From Croceivirga thetidis (GTDB lineage: Bacteria > Bacteroidota > Bacteroidia > Flavobacteriales > Flavobacteriaceae): a stretch of DNA of 64,000 bases. Of this stretch, positions 37,903 to 47,148 are shown in pieces; within the stretch, counting starts at the first letter, position 1, and the number at the start of each line of letters is the position of its first letter. The translations under genes were made by a program, and so were the position numbers. The stretch spans positions 152,184 to 216,183 of the forward strand of contig NZ_JAAWWL010000002.1 of assembly GCF_012272815.1 (NCBI RefSeq). The letters are read 5' to 3'. Below the pieces are notes generated by a model, which saw nothing but the letters and a program-made list of their open reading frames with translations, made no database searches and was not told the origin of the DNA.

Positions 37903-39231
37903 ATGATGGCTTACATTCCGAACATTGTATTTGCAATTGCCTTGATATTTGGCATTTGGTTTTTTACTAAAAACGTTAAAAAGTTAAAGCGCAATATCAA
38001 TCTTGGTAAAGAGGTTGATGTTTCAGATAACAAAACCCAACGCTGGAGCAACATGGCAAGAATTGCTCTCGGACAAACTAAAATGGTCGTACGGCCAATT
38101 GCAGGGCTTTTACACATAGTTGTATACCTAGGCTTTATTATCATCAACATTGAGGTATTGGAGATTATAATTGATGGTTTGCTAGGAACGCACCGCATTT
38201 TTTCCTTCATGGGTGGTTTTTACGATTTTTTAATTGCCTCATTTGAAATTCTGGCTTTGTTGGTTATAGTTTCGGTAGTCATTTTTTGGCTTCGTAGGAA
38301 TATTATTCGTTTAAAGAGGTTTATTAAGCCCGAGATGGAAGGTTGGCCTAAAAAAGACGGTAACCTTATTCTTTATATCGAGTTGGTCTTAATGTTTCTA
38401 TTCTTGACTATGAATGCTGCCGATTTGCAACTACAGAATATGGGAGCTGATCATTATGATAGAGCAGGGGCATTTCCGGTAAGTCAGTTTATAGTTCCTT
38501 TATTAGAGGGAATGTCACAATCAACTCTTATCTTGCTAGAACGAGGTGCGTGGTGGATACATATTTTAGGAATTTTGTTTTTTCTGAATTATCTCTATTA
38601 TTCGAAACATCTGCATATACTTCTCGCATTCCCAAATACGTATTACGGTAAATTAAAACCGCAAGGACAGTTCAATAATCTGCAATCGGTAACCAATGAG
38701 GTTAAACTAATGCTTGACCCTTCAGCGGACCCCTTCGCTGCTCCATCTGAAGATGAAGGAACAGATCCTGAAAAGTTTGGAGCATCAGATGTAATGGATT
38801 TGAATTGGGTTCAGTTGATGAACGCATATACTTGCACCGAGTGCGGTCGATGTACATCGGAGTGTCCCGCGAACCAAACGGGTAAGAAACTTTCCCCTCG
38901 AAAAATAATGATGGATACCCGAGATCGTTTGGAAGAAGTAGGGAAAAACATAGATGCCAATAACGGAGAATTTGTACCTGATGGAAAGCAATTATTAGAC
39001 GATTATATTTCAAGGGAAGAGCTCTGGGCTTGTACCACATGTAATGCCTGTGTTCAGGCTTGTCCAATAAGTATTGATCCTTTGTCCATTATTGTTGAGA
39101 TGCGGAGATTTTTGGTAATGGAACAGTCTGCGGCACCGACCGAACTAAACAATATGATGTCTAACATTGAGAATAACGGTGCCCCATGGCCTTACAATCA
39201 AATGGACCGTCTTAATTGGGTAAATGAATAA
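37903..39231 (+). CDS. membrane-bound 4Fe-4S dicluster protein, HdrD/respiratory-type
   Basis: The ATG at 37903 or the next codon but one (37906) is preferred to TTG 37891. The N-terminal half holds about five membrane helices, with a GLLHIVVYLGF helix that could carry haem b ligands. The C-terminal half carries two ferredoxin-type clusters, CTECGRCTSECP near 300 and CTTCNACVQACP near 375. The next gene encodes a CCG-domain protein overlapping by 8 bases; together they resemble a heterodisulfide-reductase-like or glycerol-3-phosphate dehydrogenase (GlpC)-like module passing electrons to or from the quinone pool. The donor is unknown. A perfect palindrome lies just upstream. Confidence 0.85.
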   Translation: MMAYIPNIVFAIALIFGIWFFTKNVKKLKRNINLGKEVDVSDNKTQRWSNMARIALGQTKMVVRPIAGLLHIVVYLGFIIINIEVLEIIIDGLLGTHRIFSFMGGFYDFLIASFEILALLVIVSVVIFWLRRNIIRLKRFIKPEMEGWPKKDGNLILYIELVLMFLFLTMNAADLQLQNMGADHYDRAGAFPVSQFIVPLLEGMSQSTLILLERGAWWIHILGILFFLNYLYYSKHLHILLAFPNTYYGKLKPQGQFNNLQSVTNEVKLMLDPSADPFAAPSEDEGTDPEKFGASDVMDLNWVQLMNAYTCTECGRCTSECPANQTGKKLSPRKIMMDTRDRLEEVGKNIDANNGEFVPDGKQLLDDYISREELWACTTCNACVQACPISIDPLSIIVEMRRFLVMEQSAAPTELNNMMSNIENNGAPWPYNQMDRLNWVNE

Positions 39232-40027
39232 AGCAGTGATTATGAAAGAAGCACTTATTGTTAAAACAATGGAGGATTTCGTGGCGGAAGGAAAACAGCC
39301 TGAAATCTTGTTTTGGGTTGGTTCGGCAGGTAGTTATGATGATAGGGCAAAAAAGATTTCGAGGGCGTTTGTAAAAATTTTAAACAAAGCCAATGTCGAT
39401 TTTGCTGTGTTAGGACCCGAAGAGAGTTGTACAGGCGATGTAGCGAAAAGGGCCGGCAATGAATTTTTATTTCAGATGCAGGCTATGATGAATATCGAGG
39501 TTCTCAATGGTTACGAAATTAAGCGGATAGTTACCTGTGATCCACACTCTTTTAATACCCTTAAAAACGAATATCCAAATCTTGGCGGAAATTACGAAGT
39601 CGTTCACCATACTCAATTCATTAAGGAATTGTTGGATAGTGGAAGATTGGTAGTCGCTGGAGAGACTTATAAGGGCAAAAGGGTAACTTTTCATGACCCA
39701 TGCTATTTGGGTCGTGCAAATGCCGTTTACGAAGCACCTCGTGAAGTTCTGCAAAGAACCAACGCAGATATTGTTGAGATGAAAAGGCACAAAAAAACAG
39801 CGCTTTGTTGTGGGGCAGGTGGTGCCCAAATGTTCAAGGAACCTGAGAAAGGGGATATGGACATCAACGTATTGCGAACCAAAGATGCCTTGGAAACGAA
39901 TCCGAATATTATAGCGACCGGTTGCCCCTATTGTAACACGATGATGACTGATGGAATAAAAGCGCATCAAAAGGAAGATAGAGTTACTGTTTTGGATGTT
40001 GCGGAACTCTTGGCAAATTCAATTTAA
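39224..40027 (+). CDS. CCG-domain Fe-S oxidoreductase subunit (HdrB/GlpC-like)
   Basis: The 267-residue protein carries two cysteine-rich (CCG) elements. The first is partial (ITCDPHSFNTLKNEYP, then FHDPCYLGR) and the second is full (ALCCGAGGAQMFKEPEKG, then ATGCPYCNTM). Such domains hold a [4Fe-4S] cluster used in two-electron redox chemistry beside a ferredoxin-type partner. The ATG overlaps the partner's stop, indicating a two-gene operon; a second in-frame ATG at 39242 is possible. The 161-residue gene after it starts 1 base later and is probably in the same transcript. Confidence 0.85.
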   Translation: MNKAVIMKEALIVKTMEDFVAEGKQPEILFWVGSAGSYDDRAKKISRAFVKILNKANVDFAVLGPEESCTGDVAKRAGNEFLFQMQAMMNIEVLNGYEIKRIVTCDPHSFNTLKNEYPNLGGNYEVVHHTQFIKELLDSGRLVVAGETYKGKRVTFHDPCYLGRANAVYEAPREVLQRTNADIVEMKRHKKTALCCGAGGAQMFKEPEKGDMDINVLRTKDALETNPNIIATGCPYCNTMMTDGIKAHQKEDRVTVLDVAELLANSI

Positions 40028-40028
40028 T

Positions 40029-40514
40029 ATGTTGGTAGACTTTACATTGCTTCCTGAAAATGCACGAATTTGGATTTACCAATGCAATCGCAGCTTTTCG
40101 GAAGAAGAGATAGTCGAGGTAAGAAGTTCACTCCAAGATTTTCTAACCCAATGGACAGCACACGGTCAAGATTTAAATGCGGGATTCGAATTACCTTACA
40201 ACCGATTTATTGTCATAGGTCTAGACCAGTCTATGGCCAGTGCTTCTGGTTGTTCCATTGATGCTTCTGTTCACTTCATTCAAGCTTTGGAGCAAAAATT
40301 CGGTGTTGATCTTTTGGACAAAATGAATGTGTCTTACAAACATGGAGAATACATCGCTTATAAGCCCTTAAAAGATTTTAAAAAGATGGCTAAGGATAAG
40401 GCCGTTTCAAAAAATACCGTGGTTTTTAACAACCTCGTCGCCACAAAGGGAGAGTATGTTGAGCATTGGGAAGTTCCGGCTTCTGAAAGCTGGCATGGAC
40501 GTTTTATGAAATAG
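40029..40514 (+). CDS. conserved hypothetical protein
   Basis: The ATG at 40029 gives MLVDFTLLPENARIWIYQ, 161 residues. The longer frame (39996) runs back into the CCG gene. It lacks Walker motifs, signal peptide and membrane segments; related proteins are sometimes named ABC transporter ATPase in databases, but no ATPase motif is present here. Notable features are a central GLDQSMASASGCSIDASVHF segment and a Trp-rich end, HWEVPASESWHGRFMK. It begins one base after the Fe-S subunit stop, so it may assist that complex. I cannot assign a function. Confidence 0.75.
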   Translation: MLVDFTLLPENARIWIYQCNRSFSEEEIVEVRSSLQDFLTQWTAHGQDLNAGFELPYNRFIVIGLDQSMASASGCSIDASVHFIQALEQKFGVDLLDKMNVSYKHGEYIAYKPLKDFKKMAKDKAVSKNTVVFNNLVATKGEYVEHWEVPASESWHGRFMK

Positions 40515-40608
40515 AGACTTGAGAACATTTGGCATGTTTTTGGTTCATTCTATTTGAATTACATATTTTTAAACGTATCATTTTAATTCCCTCAACAAAA
40601 AAGGCTGC

Positions 40609-43515
40609 ATGAAGAGACTTGTACTATTCATTTTCCTATTCTCAACTTTAATAAGCGCCCAAAATAATCCACTACTATCTTTAGATTCCATATCGCAAAA
40701 ATCTTGGGTTGATTCAAGGTATAATGAAATGTCCCTTGAAGAGAAGATTGGCCAACTATTTATGGTCATGACCTTCACTAAAAATGGTGATAAAGAAAAA
40801 CAGTCAATTAAGAAATTAATTGAAGAACATCACATCGGGGGTGTAATTTTTTCTTTGGGCGGCCCGGTTAGGCAGGCTCAATGGACTAACGAGTTCCAGT
40901 CCTCATCAAAAATACCACTAATGGTAGGTATGGATGCCGAGTGGGGGTTAGCGATGCGTTTGGATAGTACCTATGCTTTCCCTTGGAATATGACCCTCGG
41001 GGCAATTAAAGACTCCTCGATAGTCGAACGTGTTGGAAAACAGATAGGTAAACATTGCAAAAGACTTGGGGTGCACATAAATTTTGCTCCTGTTTTAGAT
41101 GTCAATATTAATCCTAAGAATCCAATTATTGGTAATCGCTCCTTTGGGGAAGACCGAGAAAATGTTACCCGTAATGCAGGGGCTTTTTTAAAAGGAATGG
41201 CTAGTGAAGGAATTTTGTCTTCAGCAAAACATTTTCCAGGTCATGGAGATACGGCTACTGATTCCCATAATTCACTTCCCTTTCTAGATTTTACAAGAGA
41301 ACGGCTTGATAGTATTGAACTGTATCCATATAAAAAATTAATGAAGAAGGGTCTTAGCAGTTTTATGGTAGCACATTTGAACATACCTGCTTATGAGTCT
41401 CAAGAGGGTCTACCGTCTTCGCTTTCAAGGTCCATTACTACGGACCTTATAAAAAAAGAACTTGGCTTTCAAGGTTTGGTCTTTACCGACGGGTTGAATA
41501 TGAAAGCTGTGTCAGAGTTTGCACCAGAAGGTGAAGTTGAGCTTTCTGCCTTTTTAGCGGGCAACGATATCTTGTTAATACCTGCCGATCTCAAAAACGC
41601 AAAACAAAAACTACTTGAGGCATATCAAGATGGCAGGGTTACCGAAGAACGTTTAGCTGAATCAGTTAAAAAGATTCTCATGGCCAAATACAAGGTAGGT
41701 CTTAACGCTTATCAAGAAATTTCGACAGAAAACTTGTTTGAGGATTTGAATTCAGTAGAAAACGATTTGGTATACGAGAACGCCATCGAAAATGCTATAA
41801 CCCTTGTACAAAATCGCCTATCATTGATTCCAATAAGAAATTTGGACAATAAGAAAATAGCATATGTAAAGTTGGGGGATGCGGAAAATAAAACGTTTTT
41901 AGAAACTTTAAAACGATATGGCAAGGTTGACGAAATTTCTGCTCCTGATATAGCCACGTTTAAAAACAAACTGAAAGATTACAATCTAGTAATTATAGGG
42001 ATTCATAAAAGCAATAAAAACCCTTGGAAAAAACATAATCTTTCAAAAAATGAACTTTTTTGGCTGCAAGAGATATCAAAAATGCGGACCAGTAATACAA
42101 TTTTGGTTTCATTTACAAATCCTTATGCACTTCAAGATATAGTTGATTATTCTGGTCTCGATGCTGTAGTCTTAGCTTATCAAAATAGTAAGTTCGCTAT
42201 GATTAAGGCTGCTGAAATACTATTTGGAGCTATTGGTGCCAAGGGAAAATTACCTGTCTCTATTTGGAAGGAATCCCCCGTAAATAGTGGTTATGAAACC
42301 AAACCCATTGGACGGTTGGGTTTTAGTTTTCCAGAACGTGTAGGCATGAGTTCTAAAGGTTTATCACATGTCGATTCACTGGTAATTCAAGGTATAGACT
42401 CTATGATGTTTCCCGGAGCGCAGGTATTGGTCTCAAGGAAGGGCAAGGTCATTTACAATAAGAACTTTGGTAAAACGACCTATCATAAAAATGATACGAT
42501 CACTGGTGACCACATATATGATTTGGCATCCCTAACCAAAATTTTATCCACATTACCCATCATAATGAAAATGGAAGAAGAGGGTAATTTGAAGTTGAAC
42601 CAAACCTTTGAGGAGCTTTTACCGGAATATGCCGATACAGAGCTAAAGGATGTAACGGTATTAAAGTCCTTGTCCCATTATGGGCGTTTACCTGCATGGA
42701 TTCCATTTTACATTAGCACATTGAATAAAAAGCGTAAGCCTTCTGATGAGTTTTATCGAAGAAGTCCAGAAACGGGTTTCTCAATAAAGGTCACGGACGA
42801 TTTATATCTAACCGATGCATATACTGATTCTATTTATAACAGAATCGGTAGGCAAAGTCTAAAATCCAATCGTTATCGCTATAGTGATGTAGGGTATTAT
42901 GTTTTCAAAAAATATATTGAAGAGTTCTATGGTTCAAAGCTTGATTTTTTATTGGATAATTTTTTATTAAAGTCGCTTGGAGCCTCAAATACGACATTTA
43001 ATCCGCTAGAAAAATTTGAAAGCGATAAAATCGTTCCCTCCGAAGAGGATAATTATTTTAGGCATAGAACAATTCAAGGATATGTTCATGATATGGGTGC
43101 TGCTATGCAAGGCGGCATAGGTGGGCATGCTGGATTATTTGCCAATGCCCTTGATGTGGCTAAAATAATGCAGATGTATATACAAGGCGGATATTATGGT
43201 GGGACCCGTTATTTAAATTCAAGAACCGTTGAAAAATTCAATAAATGCTATTTCTGTAATAAAAAAGTTAGGAGGGGTGTTGGCTTCGACAAACCCCAAC
43301 TAGAAGATAGCGGTCCAACATGCGGTTGTGTTTCTAGAAAAAGCTTCGGACACAGTGGATTTACGGGCACCTATACTTGGGCCGACCCCGAAGAGGAAAT
43401 CGTTTATGTTTTTCTTTCCAACCGCACTTACCCTACATCGAGCAATCGAATGTTGGTCAAAAGTGGATTACGCACAAGGATTCAGAAGGTGATTTATGAT
43501 TCCATTATAAATTAA
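40609..43515 (+). CDS. GH3 N-acetyl-beta-hexosaminidase-like plus beta-lactamase-fold serine hydrolase
   Basis: A 968-residue secreted fusion with signal MKRLVLFIFLFSTLISAQ. The GH3 domain (about 30-365) has the NagZ-type KHFPGHGDTATDSH motif; D218 and H220 are the acid-base pair, and the nucleophile is in VFTDGLNMKAV. A second GH3 subdomain spans about 380-560. A class C beta-lactamase-type domain (about 580-968) carries SLTK (S641, K644), YSDVGY as the tyrosine motif and HSGFTGT near 925. It also has CYFCNKKV and CGC Cys pairs. The pair probably trims GlcNAc-MurNAc glycans or amide-linked muropeptides in the periplasm. The architecture is common in Bacteroidota. Confidence 0.9.
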   Translation: MKRLVLFIFLFSTLISAQNNPLLSLDSISQKSWVDSRYNEMSLEEKIGQLFMVMTFTKNGDKEKQSIKKLIEEHHIGGVIFSLGGPVRQAQWTNEFQSSSKIPLMVGMDAEWGLAMRLDSTYAFPWNMTLGAIKDSSIVERVGKQIGKHCKRLGVHINFAPVLDVNINPKNPIIGNRSFGEDRENVTRNAGAFLKGMASEGILSSAKHFPGHGDTATDSHNSLPFLDFTRERLDSIELYPYKKLMKKGLSSFMVAHLNIPAYESQEGLPSSLSRSITTDLIKKELGFQGLVFTDGLNMKAVSEFAPEGEVELSAFLAGNDILLIPADLKNAKQKLLEAYQDGRVTEERLAESVKKILMAKYKVGLNAYQEISTENLFEDLNSVENDLVYENAIENAITLVQNRLSLIPIRNLDNKKIAYVKLGDAENKTFLETLKRYGKVDEISAPDIATFKNKLKDYNLVIIGIHKSNKNPWKKHNLSKNELFWLQEISKMRTSNTILVSFTNPYALQDIVDYSGLDAVVLAYQNSKFAMIKAAEILFGAIGAKGKLPVSIWKESPVNSGYETKPIGRLGFSFPERVGMSSKGLSHVDSLVIQGIDSMMFPGAQVLVSRKGKVIYNKNFGKTTYHKNDTITGDHIYDLASLTKILSTLPIIMKMEEEGNLKLNQTFEELLPEYADTELKDVTVLKSLSHYGRLPAWIPFYISTLNKKRKPSDEFYRRSPETGFSIKVTDDLYLTDAYTDSIYNRIGRQSLKSNRYRYSDVGYYVFKKYIEEFYGSKLDFLLDNFLLKSLGASNTTFNPLEKFESDKIVPSEEDNYFRHRTIQGYVHDMGAAMQGGIGGHAGLFANALDVAKIMQMYIQGGYYGGTRYLNSRTVEKFNKCYFCNKKVRRGVGFDKPQLEDSGPTCGCVSRKSFGHSGFTGTYTWADPEEEIVYVFLSNRTYPTSSNRMLVKSGLRTRIQKVIYDSIIN

Positions 43516-43544
43516 CAAGTCAATAAAGAACTAGATTTGTTGCT

Positions 43545-44687
43545 ATGAAAATTGCCATTGTCTGTTACCCTACCTTTGGCGGTAGTGGGGTTGTTGCCAC
43601 TGAATTGGGAATAGCACTAGCTGAAAGAGGTCATGAAATCCATTTCGTTACATACCGTCAACCAGTCAGATTAGAACTTTTAGGAAATAATATTCACTTT
43701 CACGAAGTAAATGTTCCAGACTATCCTTTATTTAGATATCAACCATATGAATTAGCGCTATCGAGCAAGCTGGTAGATACCATTAAAATGTATGATATCG
43801 AGTTACTTCATGTACACTATGCCATTCCACATGCATATGCCGGATATATGGCTAAAAAGATGTTGAAAGAAGAAGGGATTTATATTCCAATGGTTACGAC
43901 CCTACATGGTACTGATATCACGTTGGTTGGTAACCATCCCTTTTATAAAACAGCCGTAACATTTAGTATTAATAAATCTGATGTTGTAACATCCGTTTCA
44001 CAAAACTTAAAGGAGCAGACTATTGACTTTTTTAATGTTCATAAAGATATTGTGGTAATTCCAAACTTTATTGATGCTTCAAAATATGAAGAAGATTATA
44101 CCGACTGCCAACGCTCACTAATGGCCGATGAAAATGAAAAAATCATCACCCATATTAGTAACCATCGAAAGGTTAAACGAATAGCTGATGTCGTGAAGAT
44201 TTTTGAAAAAATTCAAAAAAATATTCCTGCTAAACTAATGATGGTGGGTGAAGGCCCAGAACGGGAACCAGCTGAAGCATTAGCAGAATCTTTAGGTATT
44301 AAGGATAAAGTAGTTTTTCTAGGTAATAGTAATGAAATTGATAGAATTCTTTGTTTTTCAGATTTGTTCTTATTACCCTCAGAATCAGAAAGTTTTGGAT
44401 TAGCTGCCTTGGAAGCCATGATTAATAAGGTTCCAGTTATTTCTTCTAATGTTGGGGGGATTCCTGAGGTGAATAAAGACGGTATTTCCGGTTTCTTAAA
44501 ACCAGTTGGAGATATAGAAGGTATGGCACAGAAAGCAATAGATATTCTCAAAGACGATTCGGTTTTGGAAGAATTTAAAATCAGGGCAAGAAAGACTGCA
44601 CTTAACTTCGATATCCGAAACATTCTACCGCTCTATGAAGAAGTATATGAGAAAGCTTATGCGTCACGCTATAAAAATTCATACTAG
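43545..44687 (+). CDS. bshA: N-acetyl-alpha-D-glucosaminyl L-malate synthase BshA
   Basis: A 380-residue GT4 glycosyltransferase, first enzyme of bacillithiol synthesis: UDP-GlcNAc plus L-malate. MKIAIVCYPTFGGSGVVATELG and VTYRQPVRL are diagnostic of BshA. The donor-binding motif is in ESESFGLAALEAM (E-x7-E type) and GGIPEVN follows. Length is normal. A TAGATTTG box at 43532 lies too close to the ATG to be a normal promoter. The lipoprotein gene at 44647 overlaps its 3' end. No bshB or bshC is in view, so the rest of the pathway must be elsewhere. Confidence 0.94.
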   Translation: MKIAIVCYPTFGGSGVVATELGIALAERGHEIHFVTYRQPVRLELLGNNIHFHEVNVPDYPLFRYQPYELALSSKLVDTIKMYDIELLHVHYAIPHAYAGYMAKKMLKEEGIYIPMVTTLHGTDITLVGNHPFYKTAVTFSINKSDVVTSVSQNLKEQTIDFFNVHKDIVVIPNFIDASKYEEDYTDCQRSLMADENEKIITHISNHRKVKRIADVVKIFEKIQKNIPAKLMMVGEGPEREPAEALAESLGIKDKVVFLGNSNEIDRILCFSDLFLLPSESESFGLAALEAMINKVPVISSNVGGIPEVNKDGISGFLKPVGDIEGMAQKAIDILKDDSVLEEFKIRARKTALNFDIRNILPLYEEVYEKAYASRYKNSY

Positions 44688-45141
44688 TGAAGTCCTTCTA
44701 GTTATTCTTGCATTAACATTTGTTTTTGCCTGTAAATCTAAACAACGTGTTGATTCAATGAACCCAGAAAAACCAAAGCAACAAATGGAACTTTTGTTGC
44801 ATGATGCTTATTTTCTGTCTGATAGTTTAATTACTGAGGTTGTAAGGGATGAAAAAAGTTTACAGAAATTTTTTTCAAAAGTAAATTTGACCCGTAAACC
44901 AGGTTTACCTGTGCCTATAATTGATTTTTCTAAAAATGATGTTATCATAGTTTGTGCAGGGAAAACCAAAACAAAAGGGTATCCAATTCTAGAAATCTCT
45001 ACCGAAGATTCTAATCAAATTACAGTGCTAATTCAGCAATCGGACATTGATAAGTCTGCTGATAATCAAGCGATTTCATACCCATTTAGTGTTTATGTCA
45101 CACCGAAAACAGATAAAAAATACGTTTTCAAAAACCAATAG
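44647..45141 (+). CDS. conserved lipoprotein, PrcB-like domain possible
   Basis: The start lies inside the bshA 3' end, in another frame; ATG 44647 (MRKLMRHAI) is chosen, and 44659 is possible. The hydrophobic segment LLVILALTFVFAC ends in a lipobox Cys, though the positively charged lead is long (about 18 residues). The mature part (FSKVNLTRKPGLPVPIIDFSKNDVIIVCAGKTKTKGYPILEI) resembles the PrcB C-terminal domain, found in a protease-complex subunit. It has KTKTKGYPI, the family's G-Y/G-x signature. The function is not established. Overlap with bshA suggests co-expression, not necessarily a shared pathway. Confidence 0.65.
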   Translation: MRKLMRHAIKIHTSEVLLVILALTFVFACKSKQRVDSMNPEKPKQQMELLLHDAYFLSDSLITEVVRDEKSLQKFFSKVNLTRKPGLPVPIIDFSKNDVIIVCAGKTKTKGYPILEISTEDSNQITVLIQQSDIDKSADNQAISYPFSVYVTPKTDKKYVFKNQ

Positions 45142-45252
45142 ATTAGACTTTCACAACGTAAATCAATACAATCACAACCTTACAGGCTGCATTTCATCGA
45201 TATTTTTCGATTTTAAACTACTTTTAGCATTGAAAACCTCAAATGTTCATTG

Positions 45253-46437
45253 ATGAACCTTAGAATTTTAATTTTACCATTTTTCGTTTTTTTCTCAATA
45301 GCCGTTCTGGGTCAAGACGAGACAGAAAATCTTCAGCTTACAAAGAAAGATAGCATTGTGACAAGTTCATGGATTGCAGGACTTGGTTTTAATGCAGTTG
45401 ATGATGCTGGTACAGAATTCACCAACTTTTTCAATGTTTCGGATAATTGGAACATTGTGCCTTACCCTTCAAGAATTAGTATTGGAAAGTACTTTAAAAA
45501 TGGTTTGGGCATAGAATTCATTGGCGCTTATAATCAATACCAAGAAGGAAAGTTTGTAGATGGATTCATTATAAGTGAGGCAATCGATTATTACAGTGGC
45601 GATTTAAGATTTAGCTATGATTTGAATAAAATCCTAGGGGAAACAGGCTTCTTTGATCCATACGTTGGTTTAGGAGCTGGTTATACTGAGGCAAATAATC
45701 AAGGACGAGGAACCTATAACGCCACTCTTGGTTTTAGAACTTGGTTCAATGATCGCGTAGGTTTGGATTTTAATTCTACTGGCAAATGGACAATGAACCC
45801 AGACAATTCTACCAACCATTTACAGCACGCTGCAGGAGTTGTTTATCGGTTTGCAATAGAAAAGGGTCTGTCTAAAAAAGGAGAGGAGAAGCTTGCTCGA
45901 ATCAAGGAAATAGAAGAGAAGCAGAAAAAGATGCAGGATAGTATAAATATCGTTCGTCAAGCTGAGGAAGAACAAAGGCTATTAGCTGAACGATTAAAAC
46001 GAGAAGAAGAAGAACGATTAGCGGCAGCAGCGAGCGAAAAGCAGGCAATTGAAGATGCCAGGAGGACTTCAATTGATGAAGCTATTAACGCATTGGGCTA
46101 TGTTTACTTTGATTTAAATTCTTCCTACCTGCCTGCGAAAGGAAAAGGTTTATTGGATGAATTGGCATTGATATTACTTAAGAATCCCTCTGTAATTCTA
46201 GAAATCAGTTCTCATACCGATTCACGAGGAACAAGCAAATACAATCAATGGTTATCAGAGCGAAGGGTTATGCGAACAGCAAATTATCTAATTGCAATGG
46301 GTATTGATGAGAATAGACTAAAGATAAAAGGTCTTGGTGAAAATGAATTGACCAATGAATGTGTTGATAGGGTACCTTGCCCTGAAGAAAAGCACCGGGA
46401 AAATAGACGCTCTCAGTTTAAAGTTCTAGAGTACTAA
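45253..46437 (+). CDS. OmpA family outer-membrane/peptidoglycan-binding protein
   Basis: The ATG at 45253 (MNLRILILPFFVFFSIAVLGQ) starts a signal peptide; TTG 45250 is the longer alternative. Residues 30-200 form an 8-stranded barrel-like part with GLGAGYTEANNQ. Residues about 205-270 are a charged coiled coil (EEKQKKMQDS, RLKREEEERLAA). The OmpA C-terminal domain (about 280-390) has YFDLNSSYLPAKG and the peptidoglycan-binding ISSHTDSRGTSKYNQWLSERR segment with the conserved Asp and Arg. It links outer membrane and cell wall. It ends shortly before the convergent secreted-protein operon at 46447. Confidence 0.93.
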   Translation: MNLRILILPFFVFFSIAVLGQDETENLQLTKKDSIVTSSWIAGLGFNAVDDAGTEFTNFFNVSDNWNIVPYPSRISIGKYFKNGLGIEFIGAYNQYQEGKFVDGFIISEAIDYYSGDLRFSYDLNKILGETGFFDPYVGLGAGYTEANNQGRGTYNATLGFRTWFNDRVGLDFNSTGKWTMNPDNSTNHLQHAAGVVYRFAIEKGLSKKGEEKLARIKEIEEKQKKMQDSINIVRQAEEEQRLLAERLKREEEERLAAAASEKQAIEDARRTSIDEAINALGYVYFDLNSSYLPAKGKGLLDELALILLKNPSVILEISSHTDSRGTSKYNQWLSERRVMRTANYLIAMGIDENRLKIKGLGENELTNECVDRVPCPEEKHRENRRSQFKVLEY

Positions 46438-46446
46438 AACAGATAT

Positions 46447-47148
46447 CTATTGAACTGAAAAAAAGAAGATTTCAGAACTGGATTCGTTTCCAACCTGGTC
46501 TTTTGTAACTACTTTCCAATAGTAGGTATTTCCAGTACTGATGACAATATCGTTGACAATCGTATTCTCTAAATCCGACATTTCAAGCGGAGGTGGTGTC
46601 ACAGTACCAAAATAAAAATCGAATCCTATAATATCATTGTCTAGATCACTGGATTCCCAGCTTACATCTATCGTCGTAGTAGAAGAGAGAAAAGAAGAAC
46701 CAGATGTCGGGGAAGGATTACTAGCAGGAAATGGCACAAAGAATTGTAATCCAGGACCTGAATTATAAAATGCTTCGGTATCACTGTCCGTTCCTTCTTG
46801 TGAATTCACCAGGAAAGAAGTGATTTTCCAACTGTATGGTGTACCTAAAGACAATCGAACTGGCATTGAAGTCATTTCACTGTTATAGGTGTTACTTTCA
46901 CCAGATGAAAGATTGGTCAGGGTTAATTGATAACTATCACCAATTTCTGCATCACTCCATTCAAAAGTCACTTCACTTTCGGTATCTGAAACTGGAACTC
47001 CGGTTGTACATTCCTCATTTTTCTCGGGAAAGATTAGGCTTACTTTAGAAGGGACACTTGGGTCTTCCAGCACTTGTTGAACAAAATCCGTATCTGCAGC
47101 GCATGATGCGACTAAGAAAATTAAAAGAAAATAGCTTAGAACTTTCAT
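46447..47148 (-). CDS. hypothetical lipoprotein with fibronectin type III-like segments
   Basis: The 233-residue product has the lipoprotein signal MKVLSYFLLIFLVASC. Two beta-rich parts, about residues 35-125 (EVTFEWSDAEIGDSYQLTL) and 145-230 (IDVSWESSDLDNDIIGFDFYF, TGNTYYWKVVTKDQVGN), resemble fibronectin type III domains. Similar proteins accompany secreted dehydrogenases or carbohydrate-acting enzymes in Bacteroidota, but the role here is unknown. Its ATG overlaps the stop of the upstream 1514-residue gene (ATGA type), so the two are translationally coupled, and the lipoprotein may anchor or assist the larger partner. Confidence 0.78.
   Translation of the reverse strand: MKVLSYFLLIFLVASCAADTDFVQQVLEDPSVPSKVSLIFPEKNEECTTGVPVSDTESEVTFEWSDAEIGDSYQLTLTNLSSGESNTYNSEMTSMPVRLSLGTPYSWKITSFLVNSQEGTDSDTEAFYNSGPGLQFFVPFPASNPSPTSGSSFLSSTTTIDVSWESSDLDNDIIGFDFYFGTVTPPPLEMSDLENTIVNDIVISTGNTYYWKVVTKDQVGNESSSEIFFFSVQ

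Noticed and set aside
40029..40514. ABC transporter ATPase (common database name for this small protein)
   Set aside because: There is no Walker A, Walker B or signature motif in the 161 residues.
43532..43539. TAGATTTG box as promoter of bshA
   Set aside because: It ends 5 bases before the ATG, too close for a promoter with a leader, and occurs by chance in AT-rich DNA.
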